Below are positions 24,004 through 35,205 of a DNA stretch of 64,000 nucleotides, piece after piece (the stretch's first letter is position 1; every line of letters begins with the position of its first letter). A program made the position numbers and the translations under genes. This DNA comes from Anadara kagoshimensis (taxonomy: Eukaryota; Mollusca; Bivalvia; Arcoida; Arcidae): NCBI GenBank assembly GCA_021292105.1, contig CM037865.1, forward strand, positions 71,351,356-71,415,355, written 5' to 3'. Under the pieces are notes generated by a model. That model worked only from the letters and a program-made list of their open reading frames with translations. It searched no databases and was not told the origin of the DNA.

Positions 24004-25190
24004 AAAATGTGCATTAGGCCAATACCTACAATATTCCAATATACATGCCTATACAAAGAGTTTATAGTTTTTGAGATAATTAACCATTTAAGTATTCGTT
24101 AGCATCTATGACCTTGACCTTTGAACCTATGACCTTCATTCATATATCAAAATGATTGTTGTGCGAATTCCTACAATATTCCAATATACATGCCTATACA
24201 AAAAGTTTATAGTTTCTGAGATAATTAACCATTTAAGTATTCGTTCAATTCTATGACCTTGACCTTTGAACCTATGACCTTCATTCATATATCAAAATGA
24301 TCATTAGGCCAATACCTACAATATTCCAATATACATGCCTATACAAAAAGTTGATAGTTTTTTAGATAATTAACCATTTAAGTATTTGTTAAATTCTATT
24401 ACCTTGACCTTTGAACCTATGACCTTTATTCATATATCAAAATGATCGTTAGTCCAATACCTACAATATTCCAATATACATGCCTATACAAAAAGTTTAT
24501 AGTTTTTGAGATAATTAACCATTTAAATATTTGTTCATGTCTATGACCTTGACCTTTGAACCTATGACCTTCATTCATATATCAAAATGATCGTTAGGCC
24601 AATACCTATAATATTCCAATATACATGCCTATACAAAACGTTTATAGTTTTTGAGATAATTAACCATTTAAGTATTCATTTGCATCTGTGACCTTGACCT
24701 TTCAACCTATGACCTTCATTCATATATCAAAATGATCGTTGTGCAAATGCCTACAATATTCCAATATACATGCCTATACAAAAAGTTTATAGTTTTTGAG
24801 ATAATTAACCCTTTAAATATTCGTTCATGTCTATGACCTTGACCTTTGAACCTATGACCTTCATTCATATATCAAAATGATCGTTAGGCCAATACCTACA
24901 ATATTCCAATATACATGCCTATACAAAAAGTCTATAGTTTTTGAGATAATTAATCATTTCAGTACTTGTTTACATCTGTGACCTTGACCTTTGAACTCAT
25001 GACCTTTATTCATATATCAAAATGACTATTGGGCCATTACCTACAATATTCTAATATACATGTCTATACAAAAAGTTCATAGTTTTGCAGATAATGAACT
25101 ATTTTGGTAAACTTGTACATCTGTGACCTTGACCTATGAACCCATGACCTTAGTCGATATATCAAAATGATCATCATGTCAATACCTACA
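24004..25190. repeat. Eight 145-bp tandem repeats with nuclear-receptor-like half-sites
   Basis: Unit: CCTACAATATTCCAATATAC, TTTGAGATAATTAACCATTT, TGACCTTGACCTTTGAACC and TTCATTCATATATCAAAATG in that order. Copies start near 24022, 24167, 24310, 24456, 24600, 24746, 24890 and 25036, with a ninth partial. The minus strand of the third block reads TTCAAAGGTCAAGGTCA: a TCAAGGTCA extended half-site plus a spaced AGGTCA-like site. The same block recurs alone near 25272. Confidence 0.8.
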
Positions 25191-25747
25191 ATTAACCAAA
25201 AATCCTACATCATTATCACCAGAAATGTTTAAAAAAGAGCATTTTTTATCAAAGGTCAAAAACTGGGATATGACCTTGACCTTTGACTATGAATCAATCA
25301 GAAGAAAATCACAAGACAAGATCAACAGTGAAAACTCCATACAATTATCTTCAGCCATTATGAAGTTATAACAATAAATGTCTCATTTTAAAAATTACAT
25401 AATTTTACGCAAAAAACGCGTAACCTATTTTTCGTCCAATTTTCATGAAAAACACAATCACAGGATGAAATACCATCTATAAGCCACCTATAAGCCATGC
25501 TTATAGGAGCTTATAGATTGGCTTATAGGAGCTTATAGGTGGTTTATAGGTGGCTTATAGGACCTCCATCTATAAGCCACCTATAAGCCATCTATAAGCC
25601 TGGCTTATTGGCACTCAAAATATAAGCCACCTATAAGCCATGCTTATAGGTGGCTTATAGACTGTTTCTATTTCTAAATAAAACATCGCCGTGTACTTAC
25701 ATTATGGAAGTCTTATTTATATGTATTTATTTATTTTTTTTTTTTAT

Positions 25748-25849
25748 TATTCAGTGTGTATATATGACAAAAATTCATAGGAGAAAATGCGCACTTTAAA
25801 ATATAATGACCGGCAGTAAAATTTTTATGATTGTTAGTCATCAATCTAT

Positions 25850-25880
<31 letters not shown>

Positions 25881-25898
25881 TCTATTTATTTATTTTTT

Positions 25899-25931
<33 letters not shown>

Positions 25932-26022
25932 TTTTGTATATATGAGAAAAAATCATATGAGAAAATACGCACTTTCAAATTAATGACCGGCAGTAAAATT
26001 TTTATGATTGTTAATTTTCAAT

Positions 26023-26065
<43 letters not shown>

Positions 26066-26095
26066 CTTATTTATTTATTATTATATTTTTATTTA
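25748..26095. repeat. TTTA microsatellites in a 180-bp tandem duplication
   Basis: The segment GTATATATGA..GCGCACTTT..AATGACCGGCAGTAAAATTT plus a TTTA array occurs twice (25755-25930 and 25937-26091). The reading frame across it is only TTTA repeats. Confidence 0.75.
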
Positions 26096-26514
26096 TAACC
26101 TCTAACTGCTCAACATATTTTTTCAAGCTCCAAATTGACTATTTTTACAGCTTCTTATAAACGTGATAGTTTCGACTATTCATCAGTACATATTCATGTC
26201 CATAGGTAATAAACACATCCCGGTCACTAATTAATGACCATCGGTACACCTCATCAACACCTTATCTAACAAATTGATAACAGAAGCAAATTCAAACTCA
26301 TTTAACCAGACGATAGCATATTCCACGTGAAAAAATTGCCTGTATGATGTTAATCTAATTAACTTTAATTAATGTGGATGGACCGAAATCTAATGATGTC
26401 ATCTTAGTGAATAGTAATGTTAGGGAGTATTAAGTACTTTTTACAAATTGTCATTCATGTGTAAATAAATGAATAAATAAATATTTATTATTAAAACTTT
26501 AATAAATATCTAAA

Positions 26515-26518
<4 letters not shown>

Positions 26519-26549
<31 letters not shown>

Positions 26550-26620
26550 ACCTAATAATCTGAGTATTTAAATAAAAAAATAAAAAAATAAATAAATAAA
26601 TAAATAAATAAATAAAAATC
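26519..26620. repeat. GA and AAAT microsatellites
   Basis: GA array at 26519-26547 and AAAT array at about 26574-26618. Confidence 0.85.
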
Positions 26621-27302
26621 ACAAATTCATCTGATAAAACTGGTAGATCTTTGAACTATCGTCTCCATGTTAAGATTTCTGGATCTAGTAAAATAATTTG
26701 TGTTCCCTGATACTATAAACCTGCATGATTTATAATCGTAGAAGATGTCCATGATCATTATATATTTTTAAACGGTGTTTAATATGAAAATGTATTAATG
26801 CATTTTACATCTTCGTGATCGGCCGCTCAAAACAATAATTTTTTTTCATGCCGCATGATATGATAGCAATATGATAACAATATGATATTGTAGTCGGCTC
26901 GGTCAGCGATATTTAACACAGTATTATAATTATGTCTCATTTTATGTGGAGTGATTTTATATTATTTGAATATTTATCTAGGATCAAGAACGAGGAAAAA
27001 CAAAATTAATATTTATATCTGCATCGCACTCTCAATAAAATGGGACAGTTAGGTACCATATTCGCGCAAAAGGACTGAGGGTTTCTGTTTAAAATCTTTA
27101 ATGAAAGAGTGATATCCTGGCGCAAAAATGACACTAAAATGGTGCAAATTTCACATTTCACTACTACCAATTTACATTTGTTTCCATTGCAGAAACAAGA
27201 CAAATTTCAAAAGCATAATATCTTTTAATTACATGACCAGAAACTACCTGCATACAAATATTTCCTCACAAATGAAATGAATAATTAACTAACTTAGAGT
27301 GA

Positions 27303-27613
27303 GTTGAGTTGAATAATGATGTTAAACTTACCAGTCAAGAATATTTCACTTATATTGAGACATCGCCAGATACAGGCGAATGTGCATAAATTTTGCCTGT
27401 GCGTTGCGCTGATGGCTGCTATACAGCCAAGCTACCGTGAGACGGGACCTCGTTTATTTTTAGTTCCCATCCGAAAGAGCTGTGACTTTCATTTCGCAAT
27501 GCCGAGTGCTTGGCGAAAGAACAATCATTACCCACTTTCAAGTCTTGGGTCAGATCTGGTCGGGGTTCAGACCTCCCATTTAGGCGAGCAGTCTACAAAC
27601 TGAGCAACCGCAA
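27303..27613 (-). mobile_element. SINE family B, copy 2
   Basis: The right end read on the minus strand is tRNA-like (GGTTGCTCAGTTTGTAGA as box A, GGTCTGAACCCCGACC as box B). The body matches the other family B copies and ends near ATGATGTTAAAC. Confidence 0.6.
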
Positions 27614-28671
27614 CAAACTTAGAAGCAATAAAGTTATATGATTGATGTTGTGATTAAAAAAATAAAACAAAAACCCAACTTTTATTTCTATCGGCATTTA
27701 TTTAAAATAAATTATTGTTATAAATTTTAACGATTAGTACAAGTTACGGCCGAAGATTATATGTTGCACCTTGCACCCAGTGGACGGTTTACTGACTATA
27801 CAGGAGTGCGAGATAACCCTCCTAATTTACCGAACGGAAAAGTTATAATGTGTTTGCTTGCCGAAAAATAGTTGTTTTCTCCGTGTACTCCTGTTTTCTC
27901 CACAATCCTAGAATCTGGATCTCACCAGCTTGGTTCGTATTTTGTTCGGGCAAGTCCTAGTGCGAGAAAATTCGTTTGTCGAATGTTGGTTCTTTTCTCA
28001 GTGTACTTCCGTTTCCTCCACATTTTTTTACAAACTGACAAAAAAAAATGAATTAGGCGTAAAGCATCGTTGCCCCACTATCCAGGGTACTATAATTTGT
28101 ATCAAAGAATTTCATACTATGCAGGTGCGGATCTAGAGTCTTGGTGAATGGGGTGGGGGGGGCACAAGTATGCGCCAAAGGCGCGACCTTATAGGGGTCT
28201 GGCGTCATGCTCCCCTAGAAAAAAATCGCTTTTTCAGTACAAATAGTGCAATTTCCTGCATCTTGAACACTGTCGAGCGTCCTTTTTACCTCGCATTCAA
28301 AGTAGATCTAAACCAGTCTAGCTTTTTTCAAAAATTTTACTATTGACGCAGGTGGCTATGAGTGTCGGTGAGTTCATGATTCTAGTATCTGACGAAATTT
28401 GTTGCCGTCGGTAACTTGTATTGTCGGTCTTTTTCTTTGTCGAGGTGTAGTTGTGCACCGCAGATCCAGACCGACATTTTTTTAAGTTTTATTAAAGGAG
28501 TTCGTTCGACCTTTGGAAATTGTAGATCGATACGTCGATCCTTTTGAGGGATACCAGTGTTTTGATTTAATTTAGTCGATAAATGGATGAACGTGGTCTG
28601 GGTGATCCAGTTGAGTTGATAAAGGAAAGTCTTTCTGTTTGAATCCCGGTCCTGGGTTTGATTGATCATTG

Positions 28672-28972
28672 GTTAATGGGGTTTAACTTCAAAGTCAACA
28701 ATATTTCACTTATATCAAGACGCCACCAGCTATAGGTGTAGGTGCAGAAATATATACCTGTGCTTTGCGGTGATGGCATTATGCAGTGAGGGTTCTTTAT
28801 CGTGCCACGCCTACCGTGACAAAGGGTCTCGGTTTTTAATGTTTGTCCGAAAGAGCCGCATTCATTTTTTAATGCCGAGCAAATTTTTGGGTCAGACCTG
28901 ACCAGAGACCAAACCCTTGACATCCTTGACTTAAGGAACAAGCACTCTACCAACTGACCTGCCTGCTACATA
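28672..28972 (-). mobile_element. SINE family B, copy 3
   Basis: Minus-strand head GGTCAGTTGGTAGAGTGC (box A) followed by AAGGGTTTGGTCTCTGG (box B). The body runs through the CTACCGTGAC and GACGCCACCAGCTATAGGTG blocks to TGGGGTTTAAC. Confidence 0.6.
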
Positions 28973-29341
28973 TACCGAAGGGGTAGGTCTCCTACTACCA
29001 CACCCCTTTTCCACACTTGTCTAAAATTAACTGTACGATATCCATCTTTTATTATATTACATTTTGTATTAGTTTTAAAATGACTAGTTAGTCAGTTTTA
29101 TCATTATATAATGCGCATTAAAGGTGCAACAGACAAGAATCTTGTCACTAGAAAAAAACACTGATTATTTCAGACTGATGTGTTTTGTAAAGCCGATAGT
29201 CGGGCGAATATGTCATGTGCTACTTTTGAATTATATTATTGCATAAAAATTCACATGACAAATAGAATAAAAAGTCAAATGAGACAGATTTTTTTGCTGT
29301 AAAAATATACAAAAAAGATAATGTTGTGTGCTAAAAATTAG

Positions 29342-29342
<1 letters not shown>

Positions 29343-29378
<36 letters not shown>
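29343..29378. repeat. CT microsatellite
   Basis: About 18 CT units with one interruption. Confidence 0.85.
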
Positions 29379-29499
29379 GGTCATGTCCCTTGGTTTAAAA
29401 AGGTAAATTAGATGAATTCACGTAAGATTAATGGAATCACTCTTCGTAGACGTCTCTTAATTAGTATGACTAATTAACATTATCTACTGATACTAACTG

Positions 29500-29625
29500 A
29501 TTTCTTTCACGACTCAGCGATCAGGTAAATAACATCATCACCTAAGACTGGTCAGTACTACCGGGATTCTTTCATGCTTCAGCGAACTGGTAAAATACAT
29601 CATCACCTGATTGCAATTTCCTACC
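29500..29625. repeat. Imperfect tandem pair of about 75 bp
   Basis: The block TTCTTTCAnG..CAGCGA..GGTAAA..CATCATCACCT occurs twice. Confidence 0.45.
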
Positions 29626-29699
29626 TGTGTACACGAATTAATTTATCAGTACCACTAATTAACTGGTCATTACGCTGGTTGATTGGCAATTAACTGTGA

Positions 29700-29795
29700 G
29701 AGAGAGGGCAAAAGTCGGGGCAACTGGGGGGGGGGGGGGGGGGGGGCTCGGGCCCCCTGTGCTCCTCCCCCCCCCCGCTGGATCCGCCACTGCGA
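29700..29795. repeat. Poly-G tract and fragment of a GGATCCGCCACTG element
   Basis: An 18-20-base G run at about 29728-29747, C-rich run, then CTGGATCCGCCACTGCG, the same end as the MITE at 2179-2422. Confidence 0.45.
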
Positions 29796-30259
29796 TAAGT
29801 ATATGCATAACGTCGATTTATTTATGATAATAGAATATACCGTATTTTAAAATATTTATAAAAAAATAAAATAGAATAAAATATCACATAAACTAAGTGT
29901 CATACCATATGCGTTTTCTATACACGGATTTGGGGTAATAAGGTGGGTTCAAGTACCGGGGTGCTAAGTAATTACAAATAAGAAATATCGACAAAATAAG
30001 AATATAGATGTAATATGCTCAGAGAGATCTTCAGAATGACACCTCAAATTTATGAATATCTTGAAAATTAACCAAATTAATCAGATTTCAAATATGCCAG
30101 ACTTAAGTTATAAATACATCCTGTTGTTCGGTAACCATGTTGAAAAAAGTGTTCTCTAGAAACATATCAAACAGTATAAGGTATTTCCGCAGGTACATAT
30201 ATAATTATAGTATTTATTGGCATAAAGCAACACATTAATGTGTAATACTCTCTCTTCCC

Positions 30260-30262
<3 letters not shown>

Positions 30263-30296
<34 letters not shown>
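30263..30296. repeat. CT microsatellite
   Basis: Pure CT array of 17 units. Confidence 0.85.
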
Positions 30297-30300
<4 letters not shown>

Positions 30301-30842
30301 ATAATTTTATAATAATGAAATTATTTATATAACTTTCTCTCATGCGGTTTAAAAATACATCACTTCTTCTTTCTCTCATAAAACAATTTCATGTGGAATC
30401 TCAAACCTTCGGTGTTTTTTTTTATTTTCTATGATATAAGGATAGATTATTACAAAATAACATTAAAACTTTTTTTCTATCTTTTAACTTGTACTATGTT
30501 TAAGTTTCTTTTAAAGATTATCCGTGTATCCATCAATTAAGAAAACAAGTACCGGTATTACAATAAAAAACTATATTATAATGGACAATTTTAATAAAAT
30601 TTACTTAAAACTATACAGCTACAGTTTTGATCTCAAGCATTATTGAATTTATAAATAATATATATATTAACCAAAAAAAGAAATGTGCCTTAATTAAGAT
30701 TCTACATCTGATCGATGATTGATCTTCATAATTTATCTCTGCCAGCCAGATAAATAAGTATATTACAGGTGAGATTTGACTTCCTGTCTTCCTTTGGTAT
30801 CTTGGGTCAGTAACCCTAAAAATTATTCTTCTAATGAAAGAC

Positions 30843-30866
30843 AAACTATAATAATGATAATAATAA

Positions 30867-30913
<47 letters not shown>
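30843..30913. repeat. AAT microsatellite
   Basis: TAA/AAT repeats, pure over 30871-30913. Confidence 0.85.
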
Positions 30914-31074
30914 TATAAATAAATAATAAATATGTAAAAAAAAAGACTAAAATCATATATATTTATTATTTATAGTTTATAAACATCTAAAAGTTTTAGA
31001 GCTAGTCACATGATCACATCTTAGATAACTGGGTACTGATATACATTTAAAATAAGTGTTATGAGTTCATGTCC

Positions 31075-31167
31075 TGCGTGGCCTAATGGATAAGGATGTA
31101 GATTGAGAATCAGACTGTAGTCAGGAGAACCAAGGATCGCGAGTTCAAGTCCCGCTGGGGGCAAAAT
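31075..31167 (+). repeat. tRNA-Arg-like sequence with expanded middle
   Basis: Box A (TGGCCTAATGGATAAGG) and box B (GAGTTCAAGTCC) match tRNA-Arg, but the section between is too long and the acceptor ends do not pair. Likely a tRNA-derived SINE head or tRNA pseudogene. The same box A motif heads the SINEs at 621-948 and 13442-13805. Confidence 0.4.
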
Positions 31168-32047
31168 TGTTTAAGTAGATTGATATTAATTATACGTGAT
31201 TTCAGGAAAAATAAAACAAACAAAATAAAGAGCATAAAAAAATAACAGAATAAAATGTTTAATTACAATTAAATAATTTTATTATTAAATTAAAAAGTAA
31301 TAAAATTAATGAAATAAAATAATTCATAACAATAAAATAAATGTTTTAATTAAAAAGTTAATTAGGAAATAATAATTATTTTTAATATATTTATATTATT
31401 TTAAAGTTAAAAATAATATATATTGAATTTTGTTTTCTGTATTAACCCCTTAAAGATCTTAAAACCAAATTAAAGATCCTTAAAATTTACTTCTACTGAA
31501 AGAAGGCGTATAGGTGGTTTATAGATGGCTTATAGATGGCTTATATTTTGAGTGCCAATAAGCCATCTATAAGCCGGCTTATAGATGGCTTATAGGTCAT
31601 CTATAAGCGGCTTATAGATGGCTTATAGGTGGCTTATAGCCTTCTATAAGCCCTCTATAAGCCCCCTATAAGCCACCTATAAGCTGGCTTATAGACAGTT
31701 TTTCATCTTGTGAATTTTAGTGTATCTAGGTATCCTGAATCCAAATATCCAATCAAAATTTGCCTGCACCTTTTGGTTTCAGAGAAGAAGATTGTTTTGT
31801 TTTTTGGCTATTTATAGTAACGGCAGCCATATTGTTGGGCGTGGTCAAACCCCGAAAACAATTTTGAAAGCCTGTTACCCAGGCATAATAATCACCAAGT
31901 TTCATCAAATTTGGCTCAGTAGTTTTGGAGGAGAAGATTAAAATGTAAAGTTTACGCACGACGCACGACGGACGACGAACTACGGACGACGGACGGTGAT
32001 AGATAGCAATAGCTCATCTGAGCATTTCGGTTCAGGTGAGCTAAAAA

Positions 32048-32120
32048 TGGAGAATCCGGGTATCGATTCCGGTACCTCTCGTATGCTAAGCGAGCGCTCT
32101 ACCATTTGAGCTAATTCCCC
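32048..32120 (-). tRNA. tRNA-Ala (AGC)-like copy, slightly degenerate
   Basis: On the minus strand this differs by only two bases from the copy at 488-560 and shares its unusual A54. The differences unpair the last base pair of the anticodon stem (CTCGC/ACGAG) and one T-stem pair (CCGGA/CCCGG), so function is doubtful. Its 3' end lies one base from the end of the large bivalve element at 32046. Confidence 0.55.
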
Positions 32121-32259
32121 TTGACAATTAACCTTTACATAAGACATATGCAATTTTCATTTTATACCCCTTGAAATCTCAATTTTGGTCACTATTGATG
32201 GGGAACGGTATCTAGAAACAGATCGCTGTAAAATTAACAGTAATGTAATTTTGTATAAT

Positions 32260-32325
<66 letters not shown>

Positions 32326-32930
32326 ATAATTACATATTTCAAAAACAATTCAGAGTTTAGCAGGGTGGATCGATAATCCGCATTTTATTTTGTATGGGAC
32401 CAATCACGGATTTTAAAACTAAAATTGGATTACCTCTGAGATCCGTTGATTACAATACCTATACGTGTTTGTACCAGGTCTAGTTACCCCCAATAACTAA
32501 CATATGTTTGAGTTTAAACAGAATACACCAAGACAACTTTACATTGACTTCATACAATCCTCTGACACATGGATTTCATTTAAATCTCTACCTTGAAGTG
32601 CATTATTGAATTTTAGATTAATTTTATAAGTTGTAAAAATTAAAACATTGCTTGCTGGTTTGACTTAAATATTGATTATGACAGCGTGTGATAACAATGT
32701 ACGGTGGCTTAGAGTTACCATTCGTATTGCCATGTAGCTATGTAGAACGACACGTATTCCATTTGCTATGGAACAATCTACACATTTTATAATGAAACGC
32801 TCTATATATCATGGTGGTACTTCGTGTAATAAAACAGACAGCTTACATTTTATGGCATTCTATACAACGATTTGTAATGCACTTCATAATATCATACCTA
32901 AAAATCAGCGCTGCACATATGAATCCATAT
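32121..32930. other. Between tRNA-Ala copy and satellite, no gene seen
   Basis: Contains a pure GA microsatellite at 32264-32320. Nothing else recognised. Confidence 0.5.
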
Positions 32931-34770
32931 CCCCTTCAGAGCCTCCCTATAAATATACCCTATAACCAGTCGGTATGACGGTCCCTTCAGAGCCACCCTA
33001 TAAATATACCCTATAACCAGTCGGTATGACGGTCTTTCAGGGCTACCCTATAAATAATCCCTATAACCAGTCGTAACATTCATTTGTTATGTGTCCCTTC
33101 AGAGTCGCCCTATAAATATACCGTACATCCAGTCGGTATGACGGTCCCTTCAGAGCCACCCTATAAATATACCCTATAACCAGTCGGTATGACGGTCCCT
33201 TCAGAGCCACCCTATGAATATACCCTATAACCAGTGGGTATGACGGTCTTTCAGGGCTACCCTATAAATAATCCCTATAACCAGTCGTAACATTCATTTG
33301 TTATGTGTCCTTTCAGAGTCGCCCTATAAATATACCGTACATCCAGTCGGTATGACGGTCCCTTCAGAGCCACCCTATAAATATACCCTATAACCAGTCG
33401 GTATGACGGTCCCTTCAGAGCCACCCTATAGATATACCCTATAACCAGTCGGTATGACGGTCCCTTCAGAGCCACCCTATAAATATACCCTATAATCAGT
33501 CGGTATGTGTCCCCTCAGAGCCACCCTAAAATATACAATATAACTAGTAGGTATGACAGTCCCTTCAGAGCCACCCTATAAATATACCCAATAACCAGTC
33601 GGTATGAGTCCCTTCAGAGCCACCCTATAAATATATCCAACAACCAGTCGGTATGTGTCCCTTCAGAGTCATCCTAAAAATATACCCTATAACCAGTCGG
33701 TATGGCGGTCCCTTCAGAGCCACCCTTTAAATATACCTTTTAACTAGTCGGTATGTGTCCCTTCAGAGCCACCCTTTAACTAGTCGGTATGTGTCCCTTC
33801 AGAGCTACCCTATAAATATACCCTTCAAATAGTCGGTATGTGTCCCTTCAGAGCCACCCTTTAAATATACCCTTCAACTAGTCGGTATGTGTCCCTTCAG
33901 AGCCACCCTTTAAATATACCCTTTAACTAGTCGGTATGTGTCCCTTCAGAGCCACCCTTTAAATATACCCTTTAACTAGTCGGTATGTGTCCCTTCAGAG
34001 CCACCCTTTAAATATACCCTTTAACTAGTCGGTATGTGTCCCTTCAGAGCCACCCTTTAAATATACCTTTTAACTAGTCGGTATGTGTCCCTTCAGAGCC
34101 ACCCTTTAAATATACCCTTTAACTAGTCGGTATGTGTCCCTTCAGAGCTACCCTATAAATATACCCTATAACTAGTCAGTATGTGTCCCTTCAGAGCCAC
34201 CTTATAAATATACCCTATAACTAGTCGGTATGTGTCCCTTCAGAGCCACCCTATAAATATACCCTTTAACTAGTCGGTATGTGTCCCTTCAGAGCCACCC
34301 TTTAAATATACCCTTCAACTAGTCGGTATGTGTCCCTTCAGAGCCACCCTTTAAATATACCCTTCAACTAGTCGGTATGTGTCCCTTCAGAGCCACCCTT
34401 TAAATATACCCTTCAACTAGTCGGTATGTGTCCCTTCAGAGCCACCCTTTAAATATACCCTTTTACTAGTCGTTATGACGGTCCCTTCAGATCCACCTTA
34501 TAAATATACCCTGTAACTAGTCTGCATGTGTCCCTTCAGAGCCACCCTATAAATATACCGTACATCCAGTCGGTATGTGTCCCTTCAGAGCTACCCTATA
34601 AATATACCCTTTAACTAGTCGGTATGTGTCCCTTCAGAGCCACCCTATAAATATACCCTATAACTAGTCGGTATGTGTCCCTTTAGAGCCACCTTATAAA
34701 TATACCCTTTAACTAGTCGGTATGTGTCCCTTCAGAGCCACCCTATACATATACCCTATAACCAGTCGGT
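32931..34770. repeat. 49-52-bp satellite array just upstream of the DTHD1-like gene
   Basis: About 36 units of the type GTCCCTTCAGAGCCACCCT, ATAAATATACCC, TATAACCAGTCGGTATG. Two variants alternate: units with TGACGGTCC (left part) and units with TGTGTCC (right part). A set of units including CATTCATTTGTTATGTGTCC is duplicated 214 bp apart (33031 and 33245). Most units carry TATAAATA or TTTAAATA. The array ends 435 bp before the start codon. Confidence 0.9.
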
Positions 34771-35074
34771 AAACAAGAATGTACAACATTCATTTGTTTT
34801 ATTGATTAGAACTAGTTCTTATTGAATAGAATAAAAAGGTTTTCCTATAGGAAATAAGAACACCAGTAAATACACATGCTTGGTTAATCCTCCGTTAATG
34901 CTTTAACGGGTTTTTGTTTCACTCTTGTATTTATTCCGAATGTAAATGCGATTATCCAAATCATAAAGCAGTTTTATTCCTGTCACTTTATTTAAAACCA
35001 GTAATAGTTTCAATAACGTATACCTCGGAACATTTTGAGTACATTGTAAACTTATAAATAGCGGTATTGAAGGC

Positions 35075-35082
35075 TATAAATA
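35075..35082 (+). promoter_or_regulatory. TATA-box-like site upstream of the DTHD1-like gene
   Basis: TATAAATA in a GGCTATAAATATTG context, 124 bp before the start codon. A second TATAAATAG lies at 35053. In AT-rich DNA such matches are common, so this is only a candidate. Confidence 0.3.
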
Positions 35083-35205
35083 TTGTTTTTACAATTGAAA
35101 ATGTGCGGGCATATATTCAATATTTTAGAATTCATTTAACTGACACACGTAAAAGAGTAAAGGTAATTGGTATTTAAATTTTAGAGATAAAAGATTTTTT
35201 TCAAT

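Larger units (their letters stand above)
25459..31713. mobile_element. 6.26-kb non-autonomous element with CTATAAGCC-rich inverted ends, nested in the bivalve element
   Basis: Left end CACAGGATGAAATACCATCT and right end, reverse complement, CACAAGATGAAAAACTGTCT, both followed by about 200 bp dense in CTATAAGCC and its complement. The block TTGGCACTCAAAATATAAGC on the left appears inverted on the right (31535-31565). AAT on both outer flanks may be a 3-bp target duplication. CAC ends, 3-bp duplication and short subterminal repeats in both orientations resemble EnSpm/CACTA transposons; this is inference. The interior has microsatellites, SINEs and no transposase. Confidence 0.5.
23767..32046 (+). 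mobile_element. Bivalve ACAAGAGGCCCATGGGCC element, split by a nested insertion
   Basis: The left end ACAAGAGGCCCATGGGCCTT, then AACGCTCACCTGAG, and the right end CGGTTCAGGTGAGCTAAAAA are, to my knowledge, the ends of one of the commonest bivalve repeats. The right part has the usual CACGACGGACGACGAACTAC run and the TTTGGCTCAGTAGTTTTGGA block. Element parts are 23767-25458 and 31714-32046 (about 2.0 kb); the 6.3 kb between is a later insertion. No protein is encoded. Confidence 0.65.

Noticed and set aside
24004-25190. CRISPR-like array
   Set aside because: The 145-bp units are contiguous tandem repeats with no unique spacers, in a eukaryotic context.
25806-26105. Open frame of 99 codons, mostly IYLF repeats
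   Set aside because: Translation of TTTA microsatellites.
28382-28669. Minus-strand open frame of 95 codons
   Set aside because: Some residues look protein-like (DHPDHVHPF in another frame), but I could not tie it to any family; probably a transposon shred next to SINE family B.
31720-31959. Overlapping open frames on both strands
   Set aside because: They lie in the conserved non-coding right part of the bivalve element.
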